Positions 9,191 to 18,480 of a stretch of 51,566 nucleotides of DNA are shown piece by piece. A program made the position numbers and the translations under genes. The notes under the pieces were generated by a model. That model was not told the origin of the DNA and made no database searches. It worked only from the letters and a program-made list of their open reading frames with translations. Origin of the DNA: Bernardetiaceae bacterium (GTDB lineage: Bacteria; Bacteroidota; Bacteroidia; Cytophagales; Thermoflexibacteraceae); assembly GCA_025057115.1 (NCBI GenBank), contig JANWWZ010000019.1, positions 1 to 51,566 of the forward strand, in the 5' to 3' direction. Numbering within the stretch: the stretch's first letter is position 1; every line of letters starts with the position of its first letter.

Positions 9191-10363
9191 TCACATTGCA
9201 ATTACTTTGTTTTGGCTTAGGGCTTTGATGTGACTTTCCGAGTAGCCCAGTGATTGCAAAATTTCTCCCGTGTGCTGACCGACAGAAGGGGGTTGCAAAC
9301 GCAAATCAAAATGCGTTTGACCGTATTCAAGAGGGATGTTGGGCAACTTAGCCATTGAACCATCGGGCAGTTGAGTCAGCAACAAGCTATGACCAGCATT
9401 GAGGTGAGGATCGTCAAACAGATCTTCAGGGCGCGCAATAGGGGCAAAGGGAATTTCAGCTTCTTGGCATCGGCGAATGATTTCGTCTTTAGATAGTTGT
9501 TCCATCATATTTTCAATAGCAGGCAACAGCCAATCGCGTTGTTCAATGCGGGCATTATTGGTTTGCAAGCGCGGGTCCGCTATCCACTCTGGGCGATTGA
9601 ATGCTCGACAAAACTTTTCCCAGTGTTTGTCGCTGATGATACCAATAAATACTTGCTCATTATCCGCAGTGCGAAAAGTGCGATATACCGACCATGCACT
9701 TACGCGGGCAGGCATGGGAGGAACAGGAGTTTTGGCTATAGCTCCATAAGCCATGTGCTGCCCCATGAGAAAGGCTGTGGTTTCAAATAATGCACTCTTG
9801 ACAAAAGTTCCTTTGCCTGTTTGCTGGCGCTGGTAAAGTGCTGCCAAAATGCCAATAACTCCAAACATGCCTCCTGTGATATCTACAATGGAAGTTCCAG
9901 CGCGCAAGGGCATTCCTGGAGGTCCAGTCATGTAAGCCAGCCCTCCCATCATTTGTACTACTTCGTCCATTGCATGGCGTTTTTCATAGGGTCCGCTTAG
10001 AAAGCCTTTAAGCGAGCAGTAAATGAGTCTATCGTTAACCGATTGCAAGCTGCTGTAGCCATAGCCCAGCCTTTCCATCGTACCAGGACCAAAATTTTCT
10101 ACCACTATGTCAATTTGTGGCACAAGTCGGAAAATGATTTCCTTGCCTTCGGGGGATTTTAAATCTACTGCAAGGCTTTTTTTGTTGCGGCTGTAGTAGG
10201 TAAAATATCCCGTTCCAAATCCCTTGAGCTGGCGCGTGGGATCGCCTTCAGGAGGCTCCACGTGAATGACCTCAGCTCCTAAATCTGCCAGTATCAGCCC
10301 GCAAGCAGGTCCCATGACAGCATGGGTGAACTCCAGCACTTTTAGCCCTTGCAAAGGAAGCAT
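9191..10363 (-). CDS. CaiB/BaiF family (class III) CoA-transferase
   Basis: Transfers CoA between carboxylic acids through an aspartyl-CoA thioester. The N-terminus (MLPLQGLKVLEFTHAVMGP, then ADLGAEVIHVEPPEGD) is the Rossmann-like opening of the family. The catalytic Asp is expected in the GxSIVDITGGM block and is present as Asp161. At 390 residues it has the normal length. The acid substrate cannot be read from sequence; formyl-, succinyl- and carnitine-type members look alike. It is divergent from porZ across a 150-base gap and is probably the first gene of a unit with the DUF5916 gene. Confidence 0.9.
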   Translation of the reverse strand: MLPLQGLKVLEFTHAVMGPACGLILADLGAEVIHVEPPEGDPTRQLKGFGTGYFTYYSRNKKSLAVDLKSPEGKEIIFRLVPQIDIVVENFGPGTMERLGYGYSSLQSVNDRLIYCSLKGFLSGPYEKRHAMDEVVQMMGGLAYMTGPPGMPLRAGTSIVDITGGMFGVIGILAALYQRQQTGKGTFVKSALFETTAFLMGQHMAYGAIAKTPVPPMPARVSAWSVYRTFRTADNEQVFIGIISDKHWEKFCRAFNRPEWIADPRLQTNNARIEQRDWLLPAIENMMEQLSKDEIIRRCQEAEIPFAPIARPEDLFDDPHLNAGHSLLLTQLPDGSMAKLPNIPLEYGQTHFDLRLQPPSVGQHTGEILQSLGYSESHIKALSQNKVIAM

Positions 10364-10514
10364 ATGATAAATGTGTTTAATTGACGTGCTTCAAAGTTCT
10401 TGACGTCAAAATTAGCCCAAATTTATTAGCCTTGTGCAGAAAACACTTCTTTTGCAAGCACACGAAGAGATTGACCCATCCTCCTTAAATTTGTTAAAGT
10501 TGTCTTTAGGAGCC

Positions 10515-12776
10515 ATGAAGAGAGGTTGCTACTCTTGCCACAGGATGATTGTTGTTTATTATTGGCTCTTGAGCATAGGCAGTGCTGGATGGATTGGCAA
10601 CGTCGCCGGGCAGGAAATTCCAGTAGGAACCTGGCGCGTACATGCTTCTTTTAGCCAGATGAACTGCTTGGTAGCCGCAGGGAAACACCTTTACGCTGCT
10701 TCCACCAACGGACTGATGCGCTACGATCTTGTCAGCGGAACAGTAGAAACTTTAGACAAAACCAATGGACTTACAGGCAATCATTTTAGCGCACTGGGAT
10801 GGCACTCTCCTTCTCAAACTTTAATTATTGGCTATACAGATGGACAAATTGATTTACTTACCAGTGAAAAAATCATCAATATTCGCACCTTAGCTACCGC
10901 TACTTTGATTGGAGTGTTGACCACTTCTCGAGGCATTAACCACATTTTAGTGCACGGCAATGTGGCTTATTTATCGCTACCTTTTGGCATTGCGGTATTG
11001 GATTTGAGCACCTATCGCCTGCGCGAAACCTATTTGAACTTAGGCGAGGCAGGGCAAACTATTCCCATTTTTCAAACTGCTCTTTGGAAGGACAGTCTTG
11101 TTGCTGCTACTTTGCAAGGCATTCGCGCCACTTGGCTCTCTGGTCAAGTCAATCGGATGGACTTTCGCAGCTGGCGTACCGTACTTGCCTCTCCTGGTGT
11201 GCGAACTGTTGCCGCATTTGGCGACCTCTTGCTAGCGGGAGTAAATAACGCTGGAGTTTTCCGCTACGAAAGTGGACGATGGACACCGCTTCCCATTCCC
11301 CCAGCCCAATATCAGCACATTGATATAGATTCCCAAGTAACTACCGTAAGTCTTGCCAACGGAAAACTGGTAGAATGGACCTTGAGCGGACAAACCCAAA
11401 TCATTGCATTGCCAGAACTCAAAGCCCCTCGACAATCGATTCGAGTTAATAGTCTGCGCTATGTAGCTGACTTTGAAAATGGCTTGCTCGAAATACAAGG
11501 CACCCAAATACGACGGCTAACCCCTCCAGGACCATTCATTCCCCAAGTGCGGCAAATTGCTGTGGAAGCAGAGCAATTAATAGCATTTTACGGAGGATTT
11601 ACTGCCAACGGATTGCCACAAAACGATGACAATGGCTTCTCCACATTTTCTATCGGAAATTGGAAGCACTATAACCGAGTTGCACAGCCGAACTTTCCTC
11701 CCGCTACTGATTGGCTAGCAGCAGCGCGGGCAGGCAATCAACAACTTTGGCTAGCTTCCTTCACAGGAGGACTATGGCTGTGGCAAATGGCTAATAATCG
11801 ATTAGAGCGCCTCAACGATGCTCCAGCAGTGCGCATTACAGGACTGGCTGCAGATCCTACAGGAGCTCTATGGCTTACAGCTTTTACTTCTAGCAGTACT
11901 CCTTCTGTTTTTCGCCGTTTACCGCAGGGTATGTGGCGGGCTTATTCGTTGGGAGTAGCCAACGGCAACAATGCCCTTGCTCCAGTTATCGATAATGCTG
12001 GCAATGCTTGGGTACGACTCAATCCCGCTACGGGAGGGGGGCTAGTAATTGTTTCCCCTGAAGGAAGAGTGCGGCAGCTAAGTACCCAGCGCGGACAAGG
12101 AGCTCTCCCCTCTTTAAACGTGCTCTCTCTTGCCTGCGACCAACAAGGAACCATGTGGGTAGGAACTGATAACGGGCTGGTGGTGTTCTTTGATGCCGCC
12201 AGCGCAATAAACACCAATACTGATGGACAACGCATTGTATTTAACTTGCGAGAGCTGTTGCGCGGCGAAGTAATTTGCAGCATCGCCATTGATGGTGGCA
12301 ATCGCAAGTGGATAGGAACTTCCCGCGGTGTGTGGCTCTTTTCTGCTGATGGAGCCCAGCAAATCTACCATTTCACGGCTAGTAATAGTCCGCTTCTTTC
12401 CGACTTAGTGCAGCAGATTGCCATCCATCCACAAACTGGCGAGGTGTTTTTTGTAACAGATAAAGGGCTTGTTTCCTTTCGCGGCACGGCTACTGAAGCC
12501 AACCTTAGTTTCGACCATGTCCGGGTATTTCCCAACCCCGTCCCTCCTAAGTTCAATGGACTTATAAGTTTTGATGGACTAGTAGCAGGAGCAATTGTTA
12601 AAATTACTGACGCAGCAGGTCGGTTAGTGTATCAAACTCGTGCAGAAGGCGGCAGAGCTGTCTGGAACGGTCTAGACTATCAGGGAAGAGCTACTTGCGG
12701 TGGGGTGTATTTGGTTTACATGTCCGATGCGCAAGGAACAGAGCGATTGGTTACTAAGTTCGTGAAAGTGGAGTGA
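10515..12776 (+). CDS. porZ: PorZ, type IX secretion system surface beta-propeller protein
   Basis: PorZ is a surface component of the type IX system that helps attach anionic lipopolysaccharide to cargo. The mature N-terminus (EIPVGTWRVHASFSQ, LYAASTNGLMRYD) and repeated WVGTDNGL, KWIGTSRGVWLF and VFFVTDKGL blades fit its two beta-propellers. The last ~80 residues (VRVFPNPVPPKFNGLISF to LVTKFVKVE) form a type-A C-terminal sorting domain, which PorZ proteins themselves carry. Length (~750 residues) matches the family. I chose ATG 10515, just after an AGGAG; ATG 10545 is the alternative. An upstream GTG at 10434 would add a non-signal leader and is unlikely. It stands alone, divergent from the CoA-transferase. 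Confidence 0.85.
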   Translation: MKRGCYSCHRMIVVYYWLLSIGSAGWIGNVAGQEIPVGTWRVHASFSQMNCLVAAGKHLYAASTNGLMRYDLVSGTVETLDKTNGLTGNHFSALGWHSPSQTLIIGYTDGQIDLLTSEKIINIRTLATATLIGVLTTSRGINHILVHGNVAYLSLPFGIAVLDLSTYRLRETYLNLGEAGQTIPIFQTALWKDSLVAATLQGIRATWLSGQVNRMDFRSWRTVLASPGVRTVAAFGDLLLAGVNNAGVFRYESGRWTPLPIPPAQYQHIDIDSQVTTVSLANGKLVEWTLSGQTQIIALPELKAPRQSIRVNSLRYVADFENGLLEIQGTQIRRLTPPGPFIPQVRQIAVEAEQLIAFYGGFTANGLPQNDDNGFSTFSIGNWKHYNRVAQPNFPPATDWLAAARAGNQQLWLASFTGGLWLWQMANNRLERLNDAPAVRITGLAADPTGALWLTAFTSSSTPSVFRRLPQGMWRAYSLGVANGNNALAPVIDNAGNAWVRLNPATGGGLVIVSPEGRVRQLSTQRGQGALPSLNVLSLACDQQGTMWVGTDNGLVVFFDAASAINTNTDGQRIVFNLRELLRGEVICSIAIDGGNRKWIGTSRGVWLFSADGAQQIYHFTASNSPLLSDLVQQIAIHPQTGEVFFVTDKGLVSFRGTATEANLSFDHVRVFPNPVPPKFNGLISFDGLVAGAIVKITDAAGRLVYQTRAEGGRAVWNGLDYQGRATCGGVYLVYMSDAQGTERLVTKFVKVE

Positions 12777-12810
12777 AATGCAAAGGATGCACTTATTTAT
12801 TTCAATGTTC

Positions 12811-12855
12811 TAACAAAACAAAAGGCTCCTGGTGGAAAGATTTCTACCAAGAGCC
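12811..12855 (-). terminator. intrinsic terminator of glnN
   Basis: On the minus strand a GC-rich hairpin (GAGCC arm at 12855-12851, GGCTC arm at 12828-12824, extended by an ACCA/TGGT pairing) is followed by TTTTGTTTTGTTA. It lies 15 bases past the glnN stop. It may also slow plus-strand readthrough from porZ, but no T-run follows on that side. Confidence 0.7.
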
Positions 12856-12869
12856 ACGAAGGTTAGTTA

Positions 12870-15053
12870 TTACTTAACAAATAGCAATTCGCGATATTTG
12901 GGGAATGGCCACATGTCATCAGGAATAACTAACTCGAGTTTGTCGATGTGGTAGCGGATGATGTCGAAGAAAGGCTTTACTTTTTCGCAGTAAGCAATAG
13001 CGCGATGATGTGTATCGAGTTTATTAGCCTCTTTACGAGCTTCGATCATCTCATCCACCTTAGTTTTGATCACTTTGATGTGATGAGAAATTTCTTGAAT
13101 GAGGTCCTTGAGGTTATCCGCTTCTTCTTGCAAACCTAGTTCTTTGAGTCCTTTGGCATTGTCGATGAGTTTATTTTGATACTCCAACGCGGCAGGAATA
13201 ATTTGATTGCGGGCAAAGTTGCCCAAAGCACGGGACTCAATTTGTATCCGCTGGGCGTAGGTATGGAGCATTACATCCACGCGGGCTTCTAGCTCTACCT
13301 CGCTAAAGATGCCGTTGCCTACAAGCACTTGACGGGATTTTTTGCTCAAGTAGGCTTCTAGAGCATGGGGAGTAGTTTTTATATTAGAAAGTCCGCGACG
13401 CGCTGCTTCCTCTACCCATTCTTCACTATAACCATTGCCCTCAAAACGAATGTTTTTAGATTGCTTGATGTACTCGCGCAATACATCTACGATTGCTACT
13501 TCTTTTTTCTTGCCGGCTTCTATTTGCGCATCTACTTCTATTTTAAATTTCTTCAATTGGTCCGCTACAATAGTGTTAAGCACAGTAAGAGCAGAAGCGC
13601 AGTTAGCCGAGGCTCCCACAGCGCGGAACTCAAATTTATTACCTGTAAAGGCAAAAGGCGAAGTGCGGTTGCGGTCGGTGTTATCCAGCAAGATAGGCGG
13701 AATTTTGTCGATGCCCAGTTTCATGTACATGTTATCGCCTTTGTCTATTTTAATGTTGCCATTATGCTCTAGTTCATCGAGCACTTCGGTAAGTTGCTGC
13801 CCAATGAATACAGACATAATAGCCGGTGGGGCTTCATTTGCACCTAAACGAAAATCATTCCCTGCAGAAGCAATAGAGGCACGCAACAAGTCAGCGTGAT
13901 CGTGAACAGCTTTGATGATGTTGACAAAGAAAGTAAGGAATTGTAAATTTTCTTTGGCTTTGGTAGTAGGTTGCAACAAATTAACTCCCGTATCAGTAAT
14001 TAGCGACCAGTTGCTATGCTTACCACTGCCATTGATGCCTGCAAAGGGTTTTTCGTGCAAGAGCACTTTAAAGTTATGACGCTCAGCCACCTTGTCCATA
14101 ATGTCCATCAACAACTGGTTATGGTCATTGGCAAGGTTCATTTCTTCAAAGACGGGTGCGCACTCAAACTGACTGGGAGCCACTTCATTATGGCGAGTGC
14201 GCAGAGGAATGCCCAACTTATAAGCCTCTATTTCTAGGTCTTGCATGAAAGCCCTTACGCGAGAAGGAATAGAGCCGAAATAGTGGTCTTCCAGCTGCTG
14301 CCCTTTAGCGGGTGCATGCCCAAACAAGGTACGTCCTGCCATCACCAAGTCGGGGCGAGCAAGGTACAAAGCGCGGTCGATGAGGAAATATTCTTGCTCT
14401 ACTCCTAAGGTAGCATATACGTGAGCTACATCCTTGTCGAAATATTCGCAAACGGCGGTAGCTGCCTTGTCCAAAAGAGCCAGTGATTTTAACAGAGGTG
14501 TTTTGTAGTCCAATGCTTCTCCTGTGTAAGCAACGAATACGGTAGGAATACACAAGGTTTTACTACTGCCGTTTTCAATGATAAAAGCAGGAGAAGTGGG
14601 ATCCCATGCCGTATAGCCGCGTGCTTCAAAAGTGTTGCGAATGCCTCCGCTTGGGAAGGAAGAGGCATCGGGTTCTTGCTTTATCAGCGCGCTGCCTTTG
14701 AATTTTTCTATCACTTTGCCATTTTCTGCAGGTTCGAGAAAAGCATCGTGTTTTTCTGCAGTAGCTCCTGTGAGAGGTTGGAACCAGTGCGTATAGTGGG
14801 TAACCCCTCGCTCTAAAGCCCATGTTTTCATCGCAGCAGCTACTGCATCGGCAAGGGCTTCGTCTAAGTTTTCTCCTTTTTGCACATAGGCTTTAAGTTT
14901 TTTGTACATATCCGATGAGAGGTATCTCTTCATTGCCTCATCACCGAATACGTTGATACCATAGTAGTCAGACACTCTTTTAGAAGGTGGCTCCACGTCT
15001 ATAATGCTGCGCGAAGCTGCTTGCTCTAGTGCAATAAATCTGAGTTTGGACAT
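12870..15053 (-). CDS. glnN: glutamine synthetase type III
   Basis: Forms glutamine from glutamate, ammonia and ATP in the cytoplasm. At 727 residues it has the length of the GSIII class, much longer than GSI or GSII. The N-terminal SDYYGINVFGDEAMKRYL and THWFQPLTGATAEKHDAFL blocks are GSIII hallmarks. The catalytic core follows, with GVEQEYFLIDR (metal-binding glutamates), RTRHNEVAPSQFECAP and INGSGKHSNWSL, then FRAVGASANCA. The C-terminal ~200 residues are helical, as in the dodecameric class. The gene is monocistronic, closed by its own terminator. Confidence 0.97.
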   Translation of the reverse strand: MSKLRFIALEQAASRSIIDVEPPSKRVSDYYGINVFGDEAMKRYLSSDMYKKLKAYVQKGENLDEALADAVAAAMKTWALERGVTHYTHWFQPLTGATAEKHDAFLEPAENGKVIEKFKGSALIKQEPDASSFPSGGIRNTFEARGYTAWDPTSPAFIIENGSSKTLCIPTVFVAYTGEALDYKTPLLKSLALLDKAATAVCEYFDKDVAHVYATLGVEQEYFLIDRALYLARPDLVMAGRTLFGHAPAKGQQLEDHYFGSIPSRVRAFMQDLEIEAYKLGIPLRTRHNEVAPSQFECAPVFEEMNLANDHNQLLMDIMDKVAERHNFKVLLHEKPFAGINGSGKHSNWSLITDTGVNLLQPTTKAKENLQFLTFFVNIIKAVHDHADLLRASIASAGNDFRLGANEAPPAIMSVFIGQQLTEVLDELEHNGNIKIDKGDNMYMKLGIDKIPPILLDNTDRNRTSPFAFTGNKFEFRAVGASANCASALTVLNTIVADQLKKFKIEVDAQIEAGKKKEVAIVDVLREYIKQSKNIRFEGNGYSEEWVEEAARRGLSNIKTTPHALEAYLSKKSRQVLVGNGIFSEVELEARVDVMLHTYAQRIQIESRALGNFARNQIIPAALEYQNKLIDNAKGLKELGLQEEADNLKDLIQEISHHIKVIKTKVDEMIEARKEANKLDTHHRAIAYCEKVKPFFDIIRYHIDKLELVIPDDMWPFPKYRELLFVK

Positions 15054-15154
15054 TGCTCAAAAAGTTTGATGAACGTTTTAATTCAATCCAATTTTGCGGG
15101 CTAATATATGCCATTTTTACAAAAACACACCAAAATTAAGACAACAAAAAAGAA

Positions 15155-15185
15155 AAAAACGCTTTTTTAGCCCTGTTAGGCTAAA
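15155..15185 (-). terminator. probable terminator of the DUF4136 lipoprotein gene
   Basis: Stem TTTAGCC (15185-15179, minus strand) pairs with GGCTAAA (15172-15166) across a short loop; a long T-rich run (GCGTTTTTTTCTTTTTT) begins a few bases later. It is 10 bases past the stop codon. Confidence 0.5.
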
Positions 15186-15194
15186 GTTAATTCT

Positions 15195-15770
15195 TTACAA
15201 GTCGTATTTTGGATATGGTTTGAGGCGCTTGAGCGGAAATTTGCTGAATAACTTTTGCAGCGATCGGCGTACGTTTTCATAGGGATTGTCCGCATTGCCG
15301 ATAGCTGCCCCTTGCCACACTGCTTTTTTAGACTGTCGCTCAAAAAAGAATAGTTCAATAGTGCCTTTTGCTTCCGTGATGAGTTGTGTTTGGCGTTGGG
15401 TCCATGAGTTCATCATCGCTGGACCCCAAAAGAACGGGTCATACAATCCCCACATGGGCGTTACCCACATAGGCGGAGTGCTAGTGATTTGCTTTTGAGA
15501 TACTTGCGCTTTGGACTTGAAGGAAATCAACAAATCGGGAGCCACTGTATCGGCTTTCAATCCGCGTGCTTCTAATTCTTCTTGAATGCCGTAAATCATT
15601 TCATTTTCCGCCAATAAGCTGCCATACACGCGCTCTTCAGGAGGACGTTGCAAGAAAGCAAAGGTTTTGTATTGGCTGAAATCAGCATTTTCATCTTTTC
15701 GCACATATACTTTTATAGAAGAGCAAGAAAGTGCTATCAAGCCTATTGCTAACACTACTAAAGTTCTCAT
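15195..15770 (-). CDS. DUF4136 family lipoprotein
   Basis: A lipoprotein signal (MRTLVVLAIGLIALSCSS; lipobox LALSC-like with Cys16) is followed by the DUF4136 opening VYVRKDENADFSQYKTFAF and the usual GIQEELEARGL and PDLLISF blocks. A Met/Pro/Trp-rich stretch (PPMWVTPMWGLYDPFFWGP) interrupts the fold, as often in this family. The C-terminal ENVRRSLQKLFSKFP helix is typical. Function is unknown; it should sit on a membrane facing the periplasm. Confidence 0.87.
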   Translation of the reverse strand: MRTLVVLAIGLIALSCSSIKVYVRKDENADFSQYKTFAFLQRPPEERVYGSLLAENEMIYGIQEELEARGLKADTVAPDLLISFKSKAQVSQKQITSTPPMWVTPMWGLYDPFFWGPAMMNSWTQRQTQLITEAKGTIELFFFERQSKKAVWQGAAIGNADNPYENVRRSLQKLFSKFPLKRLKPYPKYDL

Positions 15771-15860
15771 AAGTCAGGGAAGCTACTAAAGAAAACAACC
15801 AAGCTGAAGGATAAAATTCTAAAGTGCGGGGCATGTTTTATAGAAACCAAGTTAAAATTT

Positions 15861-16646
15861 TCAAGGGATATTAATGTCTCCCTTTAGGTAAAGGGCTGCA
15901 TAGCCTCCTATGCGAACTCGATTGCCGTGAAGTTCGCAGAAGAGTTCGCCGCCGCGCTTGGAAAGTTGCCGAGCTAACATTTTACTTTTGCCGAGCCGTT
16001 CTGCCCAATAAGGAATTAAAGTGCTATGAGCAGAACCTGTAACAGGATCTTCGTTAATGCCTACTTTCGGAGCAAAAAAACGAGAAACAAAATGGCATTC
16101 CTTACCTGGGGCGGTAGCAATCACGCCAAGGGCATCTAACTTTGCCAGTGCGTTCCAGTTTGGAGAAAGGCTAATTACCTCCTCTTCGGTCTGATATACA
16201 CAAACATAATCGCGAGAACGCAATATGCGCTGCGGCGCTATGCCCATTGCTGCTATTAATTCGGGGAGAGGTTCGGCAGGTTGTGGCGGCATGCTAGGAA
16301 AATCCAGTTCTAAGTAGTCATTCTTGCGATAAACTTTTAGCAATCCACTGAGAGAATGAAAGTGCACAAAGTTATCAGGGCACTCTAATTCGTTGAGAAT
16401 TACGTAAGCAGCTGCTAAAGTAGCATGCCCACACAGATTAACCTCTGTTTGCGGAGTAAACCAACGGATTTCAAACTCTCTACCTTTAGGCACGAAAAAA
16501 GCTGTTTCAGAAAGGTTATTTTCCGCTGCAATAGTCTGCATAAGGGAGTCAGGTAGCCACTCTTCTAAGGGGCATACAGCAGCAGGATTGCCGCCAAACA
16601 CATGCCGACTAAAAGCATCGACGTGGTAAATGGGAATTTTTCGCAT
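15861..16646 (-). CDS. PhzF family isomerase-like protein
   Basis: Two diaminopimelate-epimerase-like halves. The start at 16646 (MRKIPIYHVDAFSRHVFGGNPAAVC) fits the family; an open frame to 16694 only adds an unrelated leader. ENNLSETAFF contains the conserved catalytic-type Glu, LCGHATLAAA and DPVTGSAHSTLIPYW are signature blocks. At 261 residues the length is normal. Such proteins in Bacteroidota are generic isomerases of unknown substrate; no phenazine genes are present, so the phenazine name should not be taken as function. Divergent from the OsmC gene with only 55 bases between the starts. Confidence 0.9.
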   Translation of the reverse strand: MRKIPIYHVDAFSRHVFGGNPAAVCPLEEWLPDSLMQTIAAENNLSETAFFVPKGREFEIRWFTPQTEVNLCGHATLAAAYVILNELECPDNFVHFHSLSGLLKVYRKNDYLELDFPSMPPQPAEPLPELIAAMGIAPQRILRSRDYVCVYQTEEEVISLSPNWNALAKLDALGVIATAPGKECHFVSRFFAPKVGINEDPVTGSAHSTLIPYWAERLGKSKMLARQLSKRGGELFCELHGNRVRIGGYAALYLKGDINIP

Positions 16647-16701
16647 TGCAAAAGGTCGATATTTTTTGGCGTAATTTGTAGAATCAAATAACAAAGTGCA
16701 A

Positions 16702-17121
16702 ATGATAGTTGAAATTAAGCGCGTACATCTGCCCTTTCACATGCAAGCATTTAATGAAGCGGGCAAAATGGTAGAAATAGACGCAGCTGCTCAAATAGGG
16801 GGCAGCGATGCTGGCATGCGACCTATGCAGCTAGTGCTAGCAGCTCTGGGAGGATGCGCTGCAATAGACGTGATTGACATTTTGTCCAAGCAAAGGCTTG
16901 TATTGCAGGATATTCGCATTAAAGTGGAAGGGCAACGAGCCCACGATCAAATCCCTGCTGTTTTCAAACAAATTCACCTGCATTTCACCTTGACTGGAGA
17001 TATTCCCCTCCACCATGCACAAAGAGCTGTGGCTTTGTCAGTAGAAAAATACTGCTCAGTGGCAGCCATGTTGCGCTCCACGGCGGAGATTTCTTACGGC
17101 GTGGAAGTATTCTCTCCATGA
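16702..17121 (+). CDS. OsmC family peroxiredoxin-like protein
   Basis: Small cytoplasmic thiol protein of the OsmC/Ohr fold, 139 residues. The two reactive cysteines are at Cys52 (in AALGGCAAIDV) and Cys118 (in SVEKYCSVAAML), spaced as in the family. ATG 16702 is preferred to the GTG at 16696. Members reduce organic hydroperoxides, but this subgroup (YhfA-like) is not well characterised. It converges with murF, 45 bases apart. Confidence 0.88.
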   Translation: MIVEIKRVHLPFHMQAFNEAGKMVEIDAAAQIGGSDAGMRPMQLVLAALGGCAAIDVIDILSKQRLVLQDIRIKVEGQRAHDQIPAVFKQIHLHFTLTGDIPLHHAQRAVALSVEKYCSVAAMLRSTAEISYGVEVFSP

Positions 17122-17166
17122 ACGGAGATGTAAGAATGCAAAAAGATGCCCTAAAGTGTTTAGCAA

Positions 17167-18480
17167 CTATCCGAAGAGCAGGTCTGCAATGGTTTCTAGC
17201 CCAATGCCGCGCGAGCCCTTTAGCAAAATATAAGCATGGTGGAAAGGATTTTTCTGCAACCAATCAGAAAGCTCTTTTTTAGTTTGAAAAAATAAACCAT
17301 TGGGGTATTGGCTGTGAATCTTGTAAAATTCATTACCACAAAATATAACTTTCGCAAAACCAACTTGCAGGGCTTGTTGTGCTATCTGACAATGCTTTTC
17401 ATAGGCATAACTGCCCAGTTCTAACATGTCCCCTAAAATGGCAATTTTATTCATAGCTGGTAGGCGCGAAAAACTTTCTATAGCAGCCCTCATGCTAGAA
17501 GGATTGGCATTGTACGCATCCATAATGATTGTATTGCTCCCTAACCTACAAATTTGGGAGCGATTGTTAGAGGGCTGGTATGCAATAATGGCTCGGTGAA
17601 TTTTTTCTTGTTCTACGCCAAAGTAGGTTCCTATGGCAATCGCTGCCAAAATATTGTCGAAATTATAAGCACCGATAAGCTGGGTATTCCAAAGGTTGCC
17701 TTCTTTGTCGCGATAGCAAATAAAGGGGGTAGCTTCTACAAGCGTTGCAAAGGCAATGCTCTCTGGGGTGCCATAGCCAATTGCGTTAGGAGTTCTTTTT
17801 GACAGGTCAGCCAGTAGTGGGTTGTTCAAATTGACAAAAGCGCTTCCTTGATAGTGCGAAAGGTAGTCGTATAGCTCTGTTTTGGCGCGGATAACGCCCT
17901 CAACACTGCCAAAACCTTCTAAATGCGCCTGTCCAATATTGGTAATCAACCCGAAATTAGGTTCTGCAATCTGGCAGAGGGTTTGAACATCCCCTATGCG
18001 ATTGGCGCCCATTTCAACAACGGCAATTTCTGTCTCTGGATCCATCTGCAGCAAGGTGAGCGGCACTCCAATGTGATTATTGAGATTGCCTTGAGTAGCA
18101 TGTACGCGGTAACGCTGTCTTAGAACAGCAGCCACTAGCTCTTTGGTAGTAGTTTTGCCGTTGGTGCCTGTAATGGCAATGATTGGCAATTTTAACTGCC
18201 TGCGGTGATACTTTGCTAGATCTTGAAGGCTTTGCAGCACATTTTCAACAAGCAAAAAGCGCTCGGAAGTTACTACCTCAGCGCGGTCCACTACTGCATA
18301 AGCAGCTCCTTTTGCCAGTGCTTCTCCAGCAAACTGATTTCCGTCAAAACGCGCCCCTCTAAGGGCAAAAAAAATGCATTTTTCTGGTAGTTGGCGCGTA
18401 TCGGTGCTTACAGTAGGATAGCGGCAATAATATTGATACAGCGTTGAGGTACTTAAATATGCAGGCATGAATGAGCACAT
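17167..18480 (-). CDS. murF: UDP-N-acetylmuramoyl-tripeptide--D-alanyl-D-alanine ligase
   Basis: Adds D-Ala-D-Ala to the UDP-MurNAc-tripeptide, the last cytoplasmic step of the peptidoglycan precursor. Mur ligase domains in order: N-terminal substrate domain (STDTRQLPEKCIFFALRG), central ATPase with P-loop TGTNGKTTTKE at ~104-114 and NHIGVPLTLL plus EMGANRIGDV, and C-terminal domain with IMDAYNANPSSMRAA and LGDMLELG. The start ATG (18480-18478) shares its A with the TGA stop of the upstream E1 gene, so translation is probably coupled; an in-frame ATG at 18468 would also serve. Confidence 0.96.
   Translation of the reverse strand: MCSFMPAYLSTSTLYQYYCRYPTVSTDTRQLPEKCIFFALRGARFDGNQFAGEALAKGAAYAVVDRAEVVTSERFLLVENVLQSLQDLAKYHRRQLKLPIIAITGTNGKTTTKELVAAVLRQRYRVHATQGNLNNHIGVPLTLLQMDPETEIAVVEMGANRIGDVQTLCQIAEPNFGLITNIGQAHLEGFGSVEGVIRAKTELYDYLSHYQGSAFVNLNNPLLADLSKRTPNAIGYGTPESIAFATLVEATPFICYRDKEGNLWNTQLIGAYNFDNILAAIAIGTYFGVEQEKIHRAIIAYQPSNNRSQICRLGSNTIIMDAYNANPSSMRAAIESFSRLPAMNKIAILGDMLELGSYAYEKHCQIAQQALQVGFAKVIFCGNEFYKIHSQYPNGLFFQTKKELSDWLQKNPFHHAYILLKGSRGIGLETIADLLFG

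Noticed and set aside
10486-10493. TAAATTTG as the porZ -7 box
   Set aside because: No TTTG or TTG at the proper -33 distance, and it lies only ~20 bases before the chosen ATG.
15861-16646. phenazine biosynthesis role for the PhzF-like gene
   Set aside because: No other phz genes nearby; PhzF-like proteins of unknown substrate are widespread.
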